Source: Parabacteroides sp. AM08-6 (GTDB lineage: Bacteria > Bacteroidota > Bacteroidia > Bacteroidales > Tannerellaceae). From it: a DNA stretch of 64,000 nt. The stretch lies in assembly GCF_003473295.1 (NCBI RefSeq), contig NZ_QRMP01000008.1:67007-131006 (forward strand), read 5' to 3'. The notes beneath the pieces were generated by a model. That model was not told the origin of the DNA. It searched no databases and saw nothing but the letters and a program-made list of their open reading frames with translations. This document shows, one piece after another, positions 42,570 through 51,537 of the stretch. The position numbers and the translations under genes were made by a program. Numbering within the stretch: the first letter of the stretch is position 1; every line of letters begins with the position of its first letter.

Positions 42570-44546
42570 TCATTTCAATTTGCAATCCTTAATACGATAG
42601 ACAGAAAAACTCTGTGGTTTCAAAGTAATTTCAGTTATCGGAGCTTCTATTTCTATCTCTGATGAAACCGGAACAATTACAGAAGGATTACTGAGCGTAT
42701 TTTTAGCTTCCAGCTCTGAAGAGTGCAACAAAGTAAGCGTACCTTTGTGCTTCCCTGAAGAGAGACCATTCAAATTCAATTTTATTCTTTTATACTGTAT
42801 ACCAATATTTGCAATCTTTATAATAAGTTCGTTGGTATTTTTATCGAAAGCTGCTGTAGCATACAAATCATTCTGTCCGGCGACAGGCTCGTTTTCCATT
42901 GTCAGAGATAGTACATTTGTTCCAACATTATGGGCATATAACTGCTGCACATAATAATTCGGAGTCTTAACCAACGATAAATTATCAAACCAAATCAAAT
43001 CCGGGCGCCATTGCCAAGCATCCACATGAGCAAAAAGCGGAGCATACGTACAAAGATGTACAACATCAGCATTTCGTTCCAATCCAGTCATAAAAGCAGC
43101 TTCACAAAGAGCTGTGAGAAAACTGTTTTCACGATTTGCCGGATGGCAGGCATATTCGCCGGCAAAAACTTTCGGTCCCTGACGGTCATACGAATCATAA
43201 CGCTTGGCTCCTGCTAAGAACCATTCCGGAGAACGGTAAAAATGTTCGTCTACTAAATCGACTTTCAGGCGTTTCATTTCCGGCCAGAGATAATCAAAGT
43301 CTGCTCCTTCCGACTGTGGACCGGAACTACCGATAATACGGATTTCAGGATACTGGGCGCGGATAGCCTTTACAAACAATTCGAGCCGCTCGGTATAAAG
43401 GGAACCCCACTGTTCATTCCCGATAGCAATAAGCTTTAAATTGAATGGTTCCGGATGCCCCATTTCAGAACGTATTTTACCCCATTTACTGGAAACAGGC
43501 CCATTTGCAAATTCTATCAGGTCGAGTGCGTCATCTATATAAGGTTGCAATTTATCAACCGGACAGTTTTCATTCGGGTCGTGATTTTCATATTGACAGG
43601 ATAAACCGCAATTCAACACAGGAAGAGGTTCGGCTCCTATATCTTCACTCAACTGAAAGTATTCAAAAAAACCCAGACCATAGGATTGGTAGTAATCCGG
43701 AAATTTTTTATAGGCAAAAGTAAAATTCCAACGATTGATATTAGTCGGACGGTTTTCCACCGGACCAACTGTATTTTTCCACTGATAACGAGTAGCTTTA
43801 TTGTTTCCTTCCACAATACAACCGCCGGGGAAACGAAAAACGCCAGGTTTCAAATCCTTCAAAGCTTGGGCAAGGTCAACACGCATTCCATTCGGACGAT
43901 TATTAAATGTTTTCTGGGGGAAAAGAGAAATATGTTCCAAATCCACAGTTCCTTTATCTATCATCGTAATACGAAAACGGGAATGAGCTTCAGTCTCTCC
44001 CGGAGTCAAGGTGACATTATATTTTTTCCAATTCTTGCCATCAATTGTTATCTCTTTAGTTTCGAACAAATCGTTCGCATGATTTACAAGATTAATACGT
44101 AATTTAATTGGTCCGTCAGAAACCGTACGAGCATATAAGGAAAGTTCATACTTTTCCCCCGCCTGAATACCAATCCCCTTAAATCCTTCATTATCCAGCC
44201 CGCTTCCGGTCAATTCCTTATTATAAGATACGCGAGCATAGTGAGGGTTACGGTCAAAACACGGATTTTTTGTTTGAATAGTCACATTACCAAAAGGAGT
44301 CCATCCAATAAAAGGATTATCAAATTCAAAAGAGCGGTTCTTTATTAATTCCGCATATAATCCCCCATCGGCTCCAAAATTTATATCTTCAAAAAAGATG
44401 CCGTACATTGTCGATTGAATAGGCGAACCTACTTTTTGCATATCCACTTTAAACTCACTGACCGGATTTACCGTTTGTGCCACTAACCCGGCAACTCCCA
44501 TAGTAAAGAGACACAGGGAGATGGCTTTTCTCATACTTCTCATCAT
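42570..44546 (-). CDS. Exported GH51 alpha-L-arabinofuranosidase
   Basis: The start is placed at the ATG at 44546 (MMRSMRKAISLCLFTMGVAGLVAQ, signal peptide); ATGs at 44543 and 44534 are equally plausible. An N-terminal beta domain (about 20-230) precedes the TIM barrel and a C-terminal beta-sandwich. Key motifs are FRFPGGCIVEG, the acid/base Glu in IAIGNEQWG (about residue 378), VDEHFYRSPEWF, and the probable nucleophile Glu in FAGEYACH (about 464). It cleaves terminal arabinofuranose from arabinan or arabinoxylan, feeding the arabinose genes downstream. Its stop is 2 bp from the convergent helical-protein stop, and it is divergent from galM. Confidence 0.94.
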   Translation of the reverse strand: MMRSMRKAISLCLFTMGVAGLVAQTVNPVSEFKVDMQKVGSPIQSTMYGIFFEDINFGADGGLYAELIKNRSFEFDNPFIGWTPFGNVTIQTKNPCFDRNPHYARVSYNKELTGSGLDNEGFKGIGIQAGEKYELSLYARTVSDGPIKLRINLVNHANDLFETKEITIDGKNWKKYNVTLTPGETEAHSRFRITMIDKGTVDLEHISLFPQKTFNNRPNGMRVDLAQALKDLKPGVFRFPGGCIVEGNNKATRYQWKNTVGPVENRPTNINRWNFTFAYKKFPDYYQSYGLGFFEYFQLSEDIGAEPLPVLNCGLSCQYENHDPNENCPVDKLQPYIDDALDLIEFANGPVSSKWGKIRSEMGHPEPFNLKLIAIGNEQWGSLYTERLELFVKAIRAQYPEIRIIGSSGPQSEGADFDYLWPEMKRLKVDLVDEHFYRSPEWFLAGAKRYDSYDRQGPKVFAGEYACHPANRENSFLTALCEAAFMTGLERNADVVHLCTYAPLFAHVDAWQWRPDLIWFDNLSLVKTPNYYVQQLYAHNVGTNVLSLTMENEPVAGQNDLYATAAFDKNTNELIIKIANIGIQYKRIKLNLNGLSSGKHKGTLTLLHSSELEAKNTLSNPSVIVPVSSEIEIEAPITEITLKPQSFSVYRIKDCKLK

Positions 44547-44585
44547 ACTTCGTGTTTTTCTGTAATTATAATGATTATTTAGTTG

Positions 44586-44614
44586 CAAATGTACACTAAT
44601 TATTTTGATTCAAA
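44586..44614 (-). promoter_or_regulatory. Candidate promoter of the arabinofuranosidase gene
   Basis: On the minus strand TTTG (44611-44614) and TACATTTG (44586-44593) both match consensus, but the 17-bp spacing is shorter than the usual 19-21. The start would lie about 35 nt before the ATG. Confidence 0.4.
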
Positions 44615-44734
44615 AAAGACAAATCGCATATTTTGATAGATAAAAAGTCGTTTTATGCTTTAAAACATCTTTAAACAAGTTCACGAATACAAAGAAGAAA
44701 CTAATTTTACACACAATTTTGAAACTATATTTAC

Positions 44735-45814
44735 ATGAAGAACAAAATTACGCTGTCTGGCTTGCAGTTAGCTAATTTCAGCAAGCAAATAGACGGAAAA
44801 GAAACGACGCTATGCGTCCTTTCCAATAAAAAAGGAGCAGAACTTACCATTACCAATTACGGTGCAAAAATCGTATCGCTTATGGTACCGGATCGGTCCG
44901 GAAAGTTAACCGATGTTGTGACAGGACACAATTCTATAGACGAATATTTAGTTTCCGAAGAGCCTTATTTCGGAGCTGTTTGTGGTCGTTACGGGAATCG
45001 TATAGCCGGTGGCAAATTCACATTAGACGGTGTCGTATATGATAAGTTAGCTATCAACAATGGTCCAAACAGTCTGCATGGAGGTCTGAAAGGCTTCAAT
45101 TCCGTAGTTTGGGATGCCAAACAAACAGACGACCAGACCGTCGAGTTGAAATATACATCTGCCAATGGTGAAGAAGGTTTTCCCGGCAAACTGGATGTCA
45201 CGGTAACTTATCATCTGGCCGATGATAATGAAGTAGTTATCATGTATCACGCTGTTACGGACAAACCGACCGTATTAAATTTGACAAATCATTCTTATTT
45301 CAATTTGTCAGGTCAGGGTGACCCTTCCGTTTACGACCATGAATTAACTATCAATGCCGATTATTACCTGCCAACGGATGAAACGGCTATTCCTTATGGT
45401 CCGAAAGAAAAAGTAGAAGGAACTCCTATGGACTTCCGGACTCCCTTCAAAGTAGGAGACCGTATTGATGAGGATTTTGAAGCATTGAATTTTGGCAAAG
45501 GATATGATCACACGTACATATTAAATAAAGACATGGATAACGAGATGTCTTTCTGCGCCCGTTGCGAATCCCCCAAAACCGGTATTGTTATGGAAGTGTA
45601 TACCACACAACCTGGCGTACAATTGTATACCGGAAACTGGATGACCGGCAATTTCATCGGGAAAAACGGACAACGTTACCCGGCCCGTGCCGCTCTCTGT
45701 CTGGAAACACAACATTATCCCGACAGTCCGAACAAACCGGAATATCCGTCAACAGTACTACGCCCGGGAGAAATATTCCAAAGTACGACTATTTTTAAAT
45801 TCTCGGCAGAATAA
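44735..45814 (+). CDS. galM: Aldose 1-epimerase (galactose mutarotase)
   Basis: GalM interconverts alpha and beta anomers of galactose and other aldoses. The 359-residue length and motifs are typical: NYGAKIVSLMVPDRSG, GRYGNRIAGGKF, NNGPNSLHGG (catalytic-site His), LNLTNHSYFNLSGQG, and QPGVQLYTGNW with LCLETQHYPDSPN carrying the catalytic Glu. No signal peptide is present, so it is cytoplasmic. It begins a plus-strand run galM-MFS transporter-galK-araR. A half-site (TAATTTTACAC, 44702-44712) resembling the candidate AraR operator lies 22 bp upstream. Confidence 0.95.
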   Translation: MKNKITLSGLQLANFSKQIDGKETTLCVLSNKKGAELTITNYGAKIVSLMVPDRSGKLTDVVTGHNSIDEYLVSEEPYFGAVCGRYGNRIAGGKFTLDGVVYDKLAINNGPNSLHGGLKGFNSVVWDAKQTDDQTVELKYTSANGEEGFPGKLDVTVTYHLADDNEVVIMYHAVTDKPTVLNLTNHSYFNLSGQGDPSVYDHELTINADYYLPTDETAIPYGPKEKVEGTPMDFRTPFKVGDRIDEDFEALNFGKGYDHTYILNKDMDNEMSFCARCESPKTGIVMEVYTTQPGVQLYTGNWMTGNFIGKNGQRYPARAALCLETQHYPDSPNKPEYPSTVLRPGEIFQSTTIFKFSAE

Positions 45815-45863
45815 ATATAAAAACAACAGACCTACAATAATTAACAATCTAAATATTTAAAAA

Positions 45864-47150
45864 ATGACACAACAGAACAAACAAAACTATTTGCTACCCA
45901 TTATTATTATGGTGTTCTTGTTCGGTATGATTTCATTCGTTACCAACTTGGCAGCCCCTATGGGTAAAATCTTAACAACCCAATTTGATGTTTCCCCGGC
46001 AATGGGACTTTTGGGTAACTTGGCTAACTTTATCGCTTATGCTGTTATGGGTATCCCCGGCGGTATCATGCTTACAAGATTAGGATACAAGAAAACAGCC
46101 TTAATAGCAATTGCTATTGGTATCATCGGAGTTTTCATCCAGTATTTATCCGGTGGTCAAGAAAGTTTTGTGATATACCTCATCGGTGCTTTTGTAGCCG
46201 GATTTTCCATGTGCTTACTGAACATGGTTGTTAACCCCATGCTGAATACACTTGGTGGTGGAGGTAACAAAGGTAATCAGTTGATTCAGATTGGCGGTTC
46301 ATTCAACTCTGTAATGGGTACACTGACTCCGATGTTGGTTGGTGTTTTAGTTGGTGAAATCACAAAATCAACAAGCATCACAGACGTTTACCCCGTACTC
46401 TATATAGCGATGGGCGTATTCGCGTTCGCATTTATCGTATTGTCGTTCTCGAAATTACCCGAACCTCATGCGGAAAAGACCAAAGAGCCATTATCTACAC
46501 TGATGTTGGGGGCTTTGAAATTCCGTCACTTCGTATTGGGGGCTTTCGCTATCTTCGTTTACGTTGGTATTGAAGTAGGTACACCCGGTGTACTTGACCT
46601 TTGGTTGGTAAAAGAAATAGGTATCGCTCCTACTATCTCCGGATTTGTTTGCGGTACTTATTGGTTCTTGATGCTTATCGGACGTCTGGTCGGTGCTTCA
46701 ATCGGTAATAAGGTGTCAAGTAAAATCATGTTGACGGTGACTTCGGCCGTTGGTGCTATCTTGGTAGCCCTTGCCATGATATTGCCTGTTTCGACTATGG
46801 TCAACGTACCGGTATTACAAACAGATGCAGTGGGTGCTTTAGGATTTGGTTTGGCCGAAGTTCCTATCAACGCTCTTCTTCTGTTACTTGTAGGTCTCTG
46901 TACCTCTATCATGTGGGGCGGTATTTTCAACTTGGCAGTAGAAGGATTGGGTAAATATTTGTCTGCAGCTTCCGGTATCTTCATGGTTCTCGTTTGCGGT
47001 GGTGGTATCTTACCTTGGATTCAAGGATTGATTGTATCTGCAGCTGGCTATCAGTTCTCATACATCGTTATCCTAATCAGCTTAATCTACCTGCTGTATT
47101 ACGCTTTGATTGGTTGCAAGAACGTAAACAAGGATATTCCTGTAGAATAA
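45864..47150 (+). CDS. MFS sugar transporter (FucP/GluP type)
   Basis: The 428 residues form twelve hydrophobic helices. MGILGN-like segments (SPAMGLLGNLANFIAYAVMGIPGGIMLTRLGYKK) and NMVVNPMLNTLGGGGNKGNQLIQIGGSFNSVMGTLTP match the FucP/glucose-galactose porter family of proton symporters. Its position between galM and galK suggests galactose or glucose uptake; arabinose is possible because the arabinose genes follow. It lies 49 bp after galM and is probably co-transcribed. Confidence 0.9.
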   Translation: MTQQNKQNYLLPIIIMVFLFGMISFVTNLAAPMGKILTTQFDVSPAMGLLGNLANFIAYAVMGIPGGIMLTRLGYKKTALIAIAIGIIGVFIQYLSGGQESFVIYLIGAFVAGFSMCLLNMVVNPMLNTLGGGGNKGNQLIQIGGSFNSVMGTLTPMLVGVLVGEITKSTSITDVYPVLYIAMGVFAFAFIVLSFSKLPEPHAEKTKEPLSTLMLGALKFRHFVLGAFAIFVYVGIEVGTPGVLDLWLVKEIGIAPTISGFVCGTYWFLMLIGRLVGASIGNKVSSKIMLTVTSAVGAILVALAMILPVSTMVNVPVLQTDAVGALGFGLAEVPINALLLLLVGLCTSIMWGGIFNLAVEGLGKYLSAASGIFMVLVCGGGILPWIQGLIVSAAGYQFSYIVILISLIYLLYYALIGCKNVNKDIPVE

Positions 47151-47157
47151 AAAATAA

Positions 47158-47219
47158 GTGTAAAATTTATGATTGAAGAGATTATCTAACTATATTTGTA
47201 GTCGGATAATTTCTTCAAT
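47158..47219 (+). promoter_or_regulatory. galK promoter region inside an inverted repeat
   Basis: A 15-bp inverted repeat with one mismatch (47172-47186 and 47205-47219, ATTGAAGA.../...CTTCAAT) flanks a -7 box TATATTTG (47191-47198). A TATG -33-like element sits 19 bp upstream (47168-47171), and a GTGTAAAATT half-site lies at 47158-47167. The repeat is followed by a TTGTTTTATT stretch, so it may instead, or also, terminate the transporter transcript. Confidence 0.5.
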
Positions 47220-47248
47220 TGTTTTATTAACCATAAAAACATAATATC

Positions 47249-48394
47249 ATGAGACAAAAAATCAGAAATAAATTTCAAGAGTTGTTTTCAACAGAAGGAA
47301 GTGTATATGCATCTCCCGGACGTATCAACCTGATTGGTGAACATACCGATTATAATGGTGGTTTCGTATTTCCAGGTGCAATAGATAAAGGTATGATTGC
47401 CGAAATCAAACCGAATGGTACCGGAAAAGTACGCGCTTTTTCCATTGATTTAAATGATTATGCTGAATTTGGCCTGAATGAAGAAGATGCTCCTAAGGCT
47501 AGTTGGGCAAGATATATTTTCGGTGTATGCCGTGAAATAATCAAACGTGGCGGGCAAATTTCCGGCTTCGACACTGTGTTTGCCGGTGACGTTCCCCTGG
47601 GAGCAGGTATGTCCTCTTCTGCCGCTCTGGAAAGTACATATGCTTTTGCTTTGAACGATTTATTCTCACTAAATATTGATAAGTTCGAACTGGCAAAAAT
47701 CGGCCAGTCAACAGAGCACAACTATTGTGGTGTAAACTGCGGTATTATGGACCAATTTGCCTCTGTATTCGGAAAAGCAGGCAGTTTGATTCGACTGGAT
47801 TGCCGTTCATTGGAATATAAATATTTCCCATTCCATCCGGAAGGTTACAAACTGGTATTGTTGGATTCTGTTGTTAAACACGAATTAGCATCATCCGCTT
47901 ATAACAAACGCCGTATTTCCTGTGAAAACGTAGCGGCCGCTATCCGTCGTAATCATCCGGAAGTGGAATTCTTGCGTGACGCAACTATGGATATGCTGAA
48001 TGAAGTCAAAGCCGATGTGAGTGCAGAAGATTATATGCGCGCAGAATATGTAATTGAAGAAGTACAGCGCGTATTAGATGTTTGCGAAGCCTTGGAAAAA
48101 GACGATTACGAAACTGTCGGCCAGAAAATGTATGAAACTCACCATGGCATGAGCAAGTTATACGAAGTAAGCTGTGAAGAGCTGGATTTTCTGAACGATG
48201 TTGCTAAAAAATGCGGTGTAACTGGCTCTCGAGTAATGGGAGGAGGTTTCGGTGGTTGTACTATTAATTTAGTAAAAGAAGATAAATACGATGCCTTCGT
48301 GAAAGAAGCATTTGAGTCTTATACAGCTAAATTTGGTCACGAACCTAAATTATATAATGTAGTAATCAGCGACGGTGCTCGTAAACTCGCATAA
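47249..48394 (+). CDS. galK: Galactokinase
   Basis: A GHMP kinase of 381 residues, phosphorylating galactose at C1 for the Leloir pathway. The family start YASPGRINLIGEHTDYNGG (about 20-38), the ATP-binding loop VPLGAGMSSSAALES (about 112-126), and the C-terminal GVTGSRVMGGGFGGCTINLV are all present. It shares the run with galM and the MFS transporter, but the inverted repeat upstream may give it its own control. araR follows after 35 bp. Confidence 0.96.
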   Translation: MRQKIRNKFQELFSTEGSVYASPGRINLIGEHTDYNGGFVFPGAIDKGMIAEIKPNGTGKVRAFSIDLNDYAEFGLNEEDAPKASWARYIFGVCREIIKRGGQISGFDTVFAGDVPLGAGMSSSAALESTYAFALNDLFSLNIDKFELAKIGQSTEHNYCGVNCGIMDQFASVFGKAGSLIRLDCRSLEYKYFPFHPEGYKLVLLDSVVKHELASSAYNKRRISCENVAAAIRRNHPEVEFLRDATMDMLNEVKADVSAEDYMRAEYVIEEVQRVLDVCEALEKDDYETVGQKMYETHHGMSKLYEVSCEELDFLNDVAKKCGVTGSRVMGGGFGGCTINLVKEDKYDAFVKEAFESYTAKFGHEPKLYNVVISDGARKLA

Positions 48395-48429
48395 TAAATA
48401 ATTAATTCAATAAAATTCCATAGAAGATT

Positions 48430-49122
48430 ATGACAGCTGCTTTTTATCAAGATGAAGTCAAATTTTACGTTTCCGTAGACTGTATTATATTAGGATTCAA
48501 CAAAGGAGAACTTAACGTTTTACTTTACAAACGGAATTTTGAACCTTTAAAAGGGCAATGGTCATTAATGGGCGGTTTTATCAAATCCGGGGAAAGTGTA
48601 GACGAAGCGGCTTCACGTGTATTAACAGAATGCTCCGGCATCGATAATCTTTTTATGGAACAAGTAGGTGCATACGGAGATGTTACCCGCGACCTTGGGG
48701 AGCGGGTTATCTCCGTAGCATACTATTCATTGGTGAATATGAATGATTTCAGCGAAGAAATATTGAAAGAACACAATGCTGTATGGACTAAGATAAGTGA
48801 AGTTCCCCAGCTAATATTTGACCATAATCAAATGATAAAGGATACTTTGGTGCGTTTGCGCAGGAAAGCAGCAACACGTCCGGTCGGATTCAATCTACTT
48901 CCTGAAAAATTTACGCTTCCCCAATTGCAGAGTTTGTACGAAGCTATTTATCAAACACCTTTAGATAAACGGAATTTCCGTAAAAAACTAAATTCTATGG
49001 ATATTTTGGAGAAATTGGATGAGAAAGACAAGAAAAGTTCAAAACGTGGAGCTTTTTATTATATGTTCAACAAAGAAAAATATGATCATTTTTTAGAACA
49101 AGGGTTCTACTTTTCTCTCTAA
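48430..49122 (+). CDS. araR: AraR, NrtR-type arabinose-responsive regulator
   Basis: The N-terminal Nudix-like domain (about 10-140) keeps the fold (LLYKRNFEPLKGQWSLMGGFIKSGES). Its Nudix box, however, reads GESVDEAASRVLTECSGI, where the catalytic REXXEE has become RVLTEC, so hydrolysis is unlikely and the domain acts as a ligand sensor. The C-terminal part (about 150-230) is the winged-helix DNA-binding domain of the NrtR type (FTLPQLQSLYEAIYQTPLDKRNFRKKLNSM). The homologue in B. thetaiotaomicron is the experimentally described AraR, a repressor released by L-arabinose. The position beside araDAB supports the same role. Confidence 0.93.
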   Translation: MTAAFYQDEVKFYVSVDCIILGFNKGELNVLLYKRNFEPLKGQWSLMGGFIKSGESVDEAASRVLTECSGIDNLFMEQVGAYGDVTRDLGERVISVAYYSLVNMNDFSEEILKEHNAVWTKISEVPQLIFDHNQMIKDTLVRLRRKAATRPVGFNLLPEKFTLPQLQSLYEAIYQTPLDKRNFRKKLNSMDILEKLDEKDKKSSKRGAFYYMFNKEKYDHFLEQGFYFSL

Positions 49123-49148
49123 CAATTTCTTTTTCTTGAAAATTCAGC

Positions 49149-49179
49149 AAGCTATGTTGTAGAACATAGCTTTTTTTTT
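49149..49179 (+). terminator. Intrinsic terminator of araR
   Basis: AAGCTATGTT (49149-49158), loop GTAG and AACATAGCTT (49163-49172) form a perfect 10-bp stem running directly into a T tract to 49179, 26 bp after the araR stop. It isolates the araDAB operon from upstream transcription. Confidence 0.92.
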
Positions 49180-49212
49180 ACACCCGCTACGTAAAGGTGT
49201 TAATTTTACACC
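49177..49212. promoter_or_regulatory. Candidate AraR operator upstream of araD
   Basis: The core 49196-49212 is a 17-bp palindrome of form GGTGTnAAnTTnACACC. A further TTTACACC half-site lies at 49177-49184. Related half-sites occur upstream of galM (44702-44712) and galK (47158-47167). This is a plausible regulator site because it sits just after the araR terminator and before araD, but I cannot recall the published AraR consensus well enough to confirm. Confidence 0.5.
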
Positions 49213-49304
49213 CGAGTAGAATAAGTATAGAAAATGACACTTATTATCACTTACTACACTTATCTCCGACAAACACATACAAGCCACAAATAACAATATA
49301 TAGT

Positions 49305-49991
49305 ATGGTTGAAAATTTAAAAGAAAAAGTCTTCAATGCCAATCTGGACTTGGTGAAACATGGTTTGGTTATTTTTACCTGGGGAAACGTGAGTGCAATA
49401 GACCGTGAAAAAGGTCTGGTTGTAATTAAACCTTCAGGTGTTTCGTACGAAACCATGAAAGCAAACGACATGGTCGTGCTGGACCTACAAGGAAATATTA
49501 TAGAAGGAAAATTGAAACCTTCATCCGACACTCCGACTCATCTGGTTTTATATAAAGCATTTCCTGAAATCGGTGGAATCGTGCATACTCATTCAACTTA
49601 TGCAACTTCATGGGCACAAGCAGGATGTGATATTCCGAATATCGGGACAACACATGCTGACTATTTCAGTGATGCCATTCCCTGCACGCGTCAAATGACA
49701 CAAGAAGAGGTGGAAGGTGATTACGAAAAGGAAACCGGCAATGTGATTGTAAAGCGTTTTGAAAAACTGAATCCGACACATATCCCCGGCGTACTAGTAA
49801 AAAATCATGGACCATTTGCCTGGGGAAAAGATGCAGCAGAAGCCGTATATAATGCCGTTGTAATGGAACAAGTTGCAAAAATGGCTTATATCTCTTATAG
49901 CATCAATCCACAGTTAACAATGAACAATCATCTGATTACTAAGCATTTCGAACGTAAACATGGTCCTAATGCTTATTACGGACAAAAATAA
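49305..49991 (+). CDS. araD: L-ribulose-5-phosphate 4-epimerase
   Basis: The ATG at 49305 ([22 protein letters not shown]) is chosen; the longer frame has no good start. AraD converts L-ribulose-5-phosphate to D-xylulose-5-phosphate. Class II aldolase-family motifs include [36 protein letters not shown] and the zinc-binding histidines of [28 protein letters not shown] also fits. The 228-residue length is standard. It begins the araD-araA-araB operon; araA follows after 34 bp. Confidence 0.97.
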   Translation: MVENLKEKVFNANLDLVKHGLVIFTWGNVSAIDREKGLVVIKPSGVSYETMKANDMVVLDLQGNIIEGKLKPSSDTPTHLVLYKAFPEIGGIVHTHSTYATSWAQAGCDIPNIGTTHADYFSDAIPCTRQMTQEEVEGDYEKETGNVIVKRFEKLNPTHIPGVLVKNHGPFAWGKDAAEAVYNAVVMEQVAKMAYISYSINPQLTMNNHLITKHFERKHGPNAYYGQK

Positions 49992-50025
49992 CAAAAATAA
50001 ATTATACAACAAAAATCATAAGACC

Positions 50026-51534
50026 ATGACAAATTTTAAAGACTTTGAAGTATGGTTCGTAACAGGAGCACAGCTTCTGTACGGAGGAGATGCAGTAGTA
50101 CAAGTAGATGCCCATTCAAATGAAATCGTAAAGGGATTGAACGAATCCGGGAATCTACCGGTTAAGGTCATTTACAAAGGCACGGTAAATTCAGCCAAAG
50201 AAGTTACTGCTGCTTTAAAAGCAGCCAACAATGACACAAAATGTATTGGTGTCATCACTTGGATGCATACTTTTTCACCTGCAAAAATGTGGATTCACGG
50301 TTTACAAGAATTGAGAAAGCCATTATTACACTTCCACACACAATTCAATAAGGAAATTCCTTGGGAAACCATGGATATGGATTTTATGAACCTGAACCAG
50401 TCTGCTCACGGAGACCGTGAATTTGGTCATATGGTAAGTCGCATGCGCAAAAACAGGAAAGTTGTGGTTGGGCACTGGCAAGATGCAAAAGCACAAGCTA
50501 AAATCGCGATTTGGATGCGTGTAGCCGCAGCATGGGCTGACGCTCAAGATATGCTAATCATCCGTTTCGGCGATCAGATGAACAATGTTGCCGTAACAGA
50601 TGGCGACAAAGTAGAAGCAGAACTGAAACTGGGTTATCACGTAGATTATTCTCCAATTGCCGAACTGGTTGCTGTACAAGATAAAGTGACGGATGCCGAA
50701 ATTGCAGCTTTGGTTAAAACCTATGAAGCGACATACGATTTTGCCGATAATTGTAAAGAAGGTGGTAAAGACCGTAAACAAGTCATCGAGGCTGCGCGGG
50801 TAGAAATAGCACTTCGCCGCTTCTTGGAAGCAAAAGGAGCGAAAGCCTTTACAACCAATTTTGACGATTTAGCCGGTATCGACCAACTTCCAGGCTTGGC
50901 TTGTCAACGTTTGATGGCTGAAGGATATGGCTTTGGAGCTGAAGGCGACTGGAAAACAGCTGCTCTTTATCGTACAATGTGGTTCATGGGACAAGGAATG
51001 CCTAAAGGCTGCTCTTTCCTCGAAGATTACACATTAAATTTCGATGGTGAAAACAGTGCTATCTTACAAGCTCATATGCTAGAGGTTTGTCCGCTGATTG
51101 CAGAAAAAAAGCCACGTCTGGAAGTACATCCACTGGGTATCGGAGGCAAAAACGATCCGGCCCGTTTAGTATTTACATCCAAAGAAGGAACCGGAGTTGC
51201 TGCCACTGTTGTAGATATGGGTAACCGTTTTCGTATGATTGTTAACCAAGTGGATTGCATTAAAAGTAAAGCATTACCTAAATTACCTGTAGCCTCCGCT
51301 CTATGGATTCCACAGCCAAACTTTGAAATTGGTGCCGCAGCCTGGATTTTAGCGGGAGGAACACACCATACAAGTTTCTCTTACGATTTGACTGTTGAAT
51401 ATTTGGAAGATTATGCCGATATAGCTGGTATAGAACTGGTAATAATCGATAAAGAGACTACAATCCCCAGCTTAAAGAAAGAATTGAAATACAACGATTT
51501 GTATTATATGTTAAATCGTGCATTACAGTCTTAA
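50026..51534 (+). CDS. araA: L-arabinose isomerase
   Basis: The ATG at 50026 gives MTNFKDFEVWFVTGAQLLYG, the standard start of this family, and 502 residues, the usual length. Conserved segments are GVITWMHTFSPAKMWI, RFGDQMNNVAVTDGDKVEAELKLG and FLEDYTLNF, with metal-site Glu and His in the C-terminal half (MLEVCPL and GGTHHTSFSYDL). It converts L-arabinose to L-ribulose in the cytoplasm. The next gene, araB, starts 3 bp after its stop. Confidence 0.98.
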   Translation: MTNFKDFEVWFVTGAQLLYGGDAVVQVDAHSNEIVKGLNESGNLPVKVIYKGTVNSAKEVTAALKAANNDTKCIGVITWMHTFSPAKMWIHGLQELRKPLLHFHTQFNKEIPWETMDMDFMNLNQSAHGDREFGHMVSRMRKNRKVVVGHWQDAKAQAKIAIWMRVAAAWADAQDMLIIRFGDQMNNVAVTDGDKVEAELKLGYHVDYSPIAELVAVQDKVTDAEIAALVKTYEATYDFADNCKEGGKDRKQVIEAARVEIALRRFLEAKGAKAFTTNFDDLAGIDQLPGLACQRLMAEGYGFGAEGDWKTAALYRTMWFMGQGMPKGCSFLEDYTLNFDGENSAILQAHMLEVCPLIAEKKPRLEVHPLGIGGKNDPARLVFTSKEGTGVAATVVDMGNRFRMIVNQVDCIKSKALPKLPVASALWIPQPNFEIGAAAWILAGGTHHTSFSYDLTVEYLEDYADIAGIELVIIDKETTIPSLKKELKYNDLYYMLNRALQS

Positions 51535-51537
51535 GCC

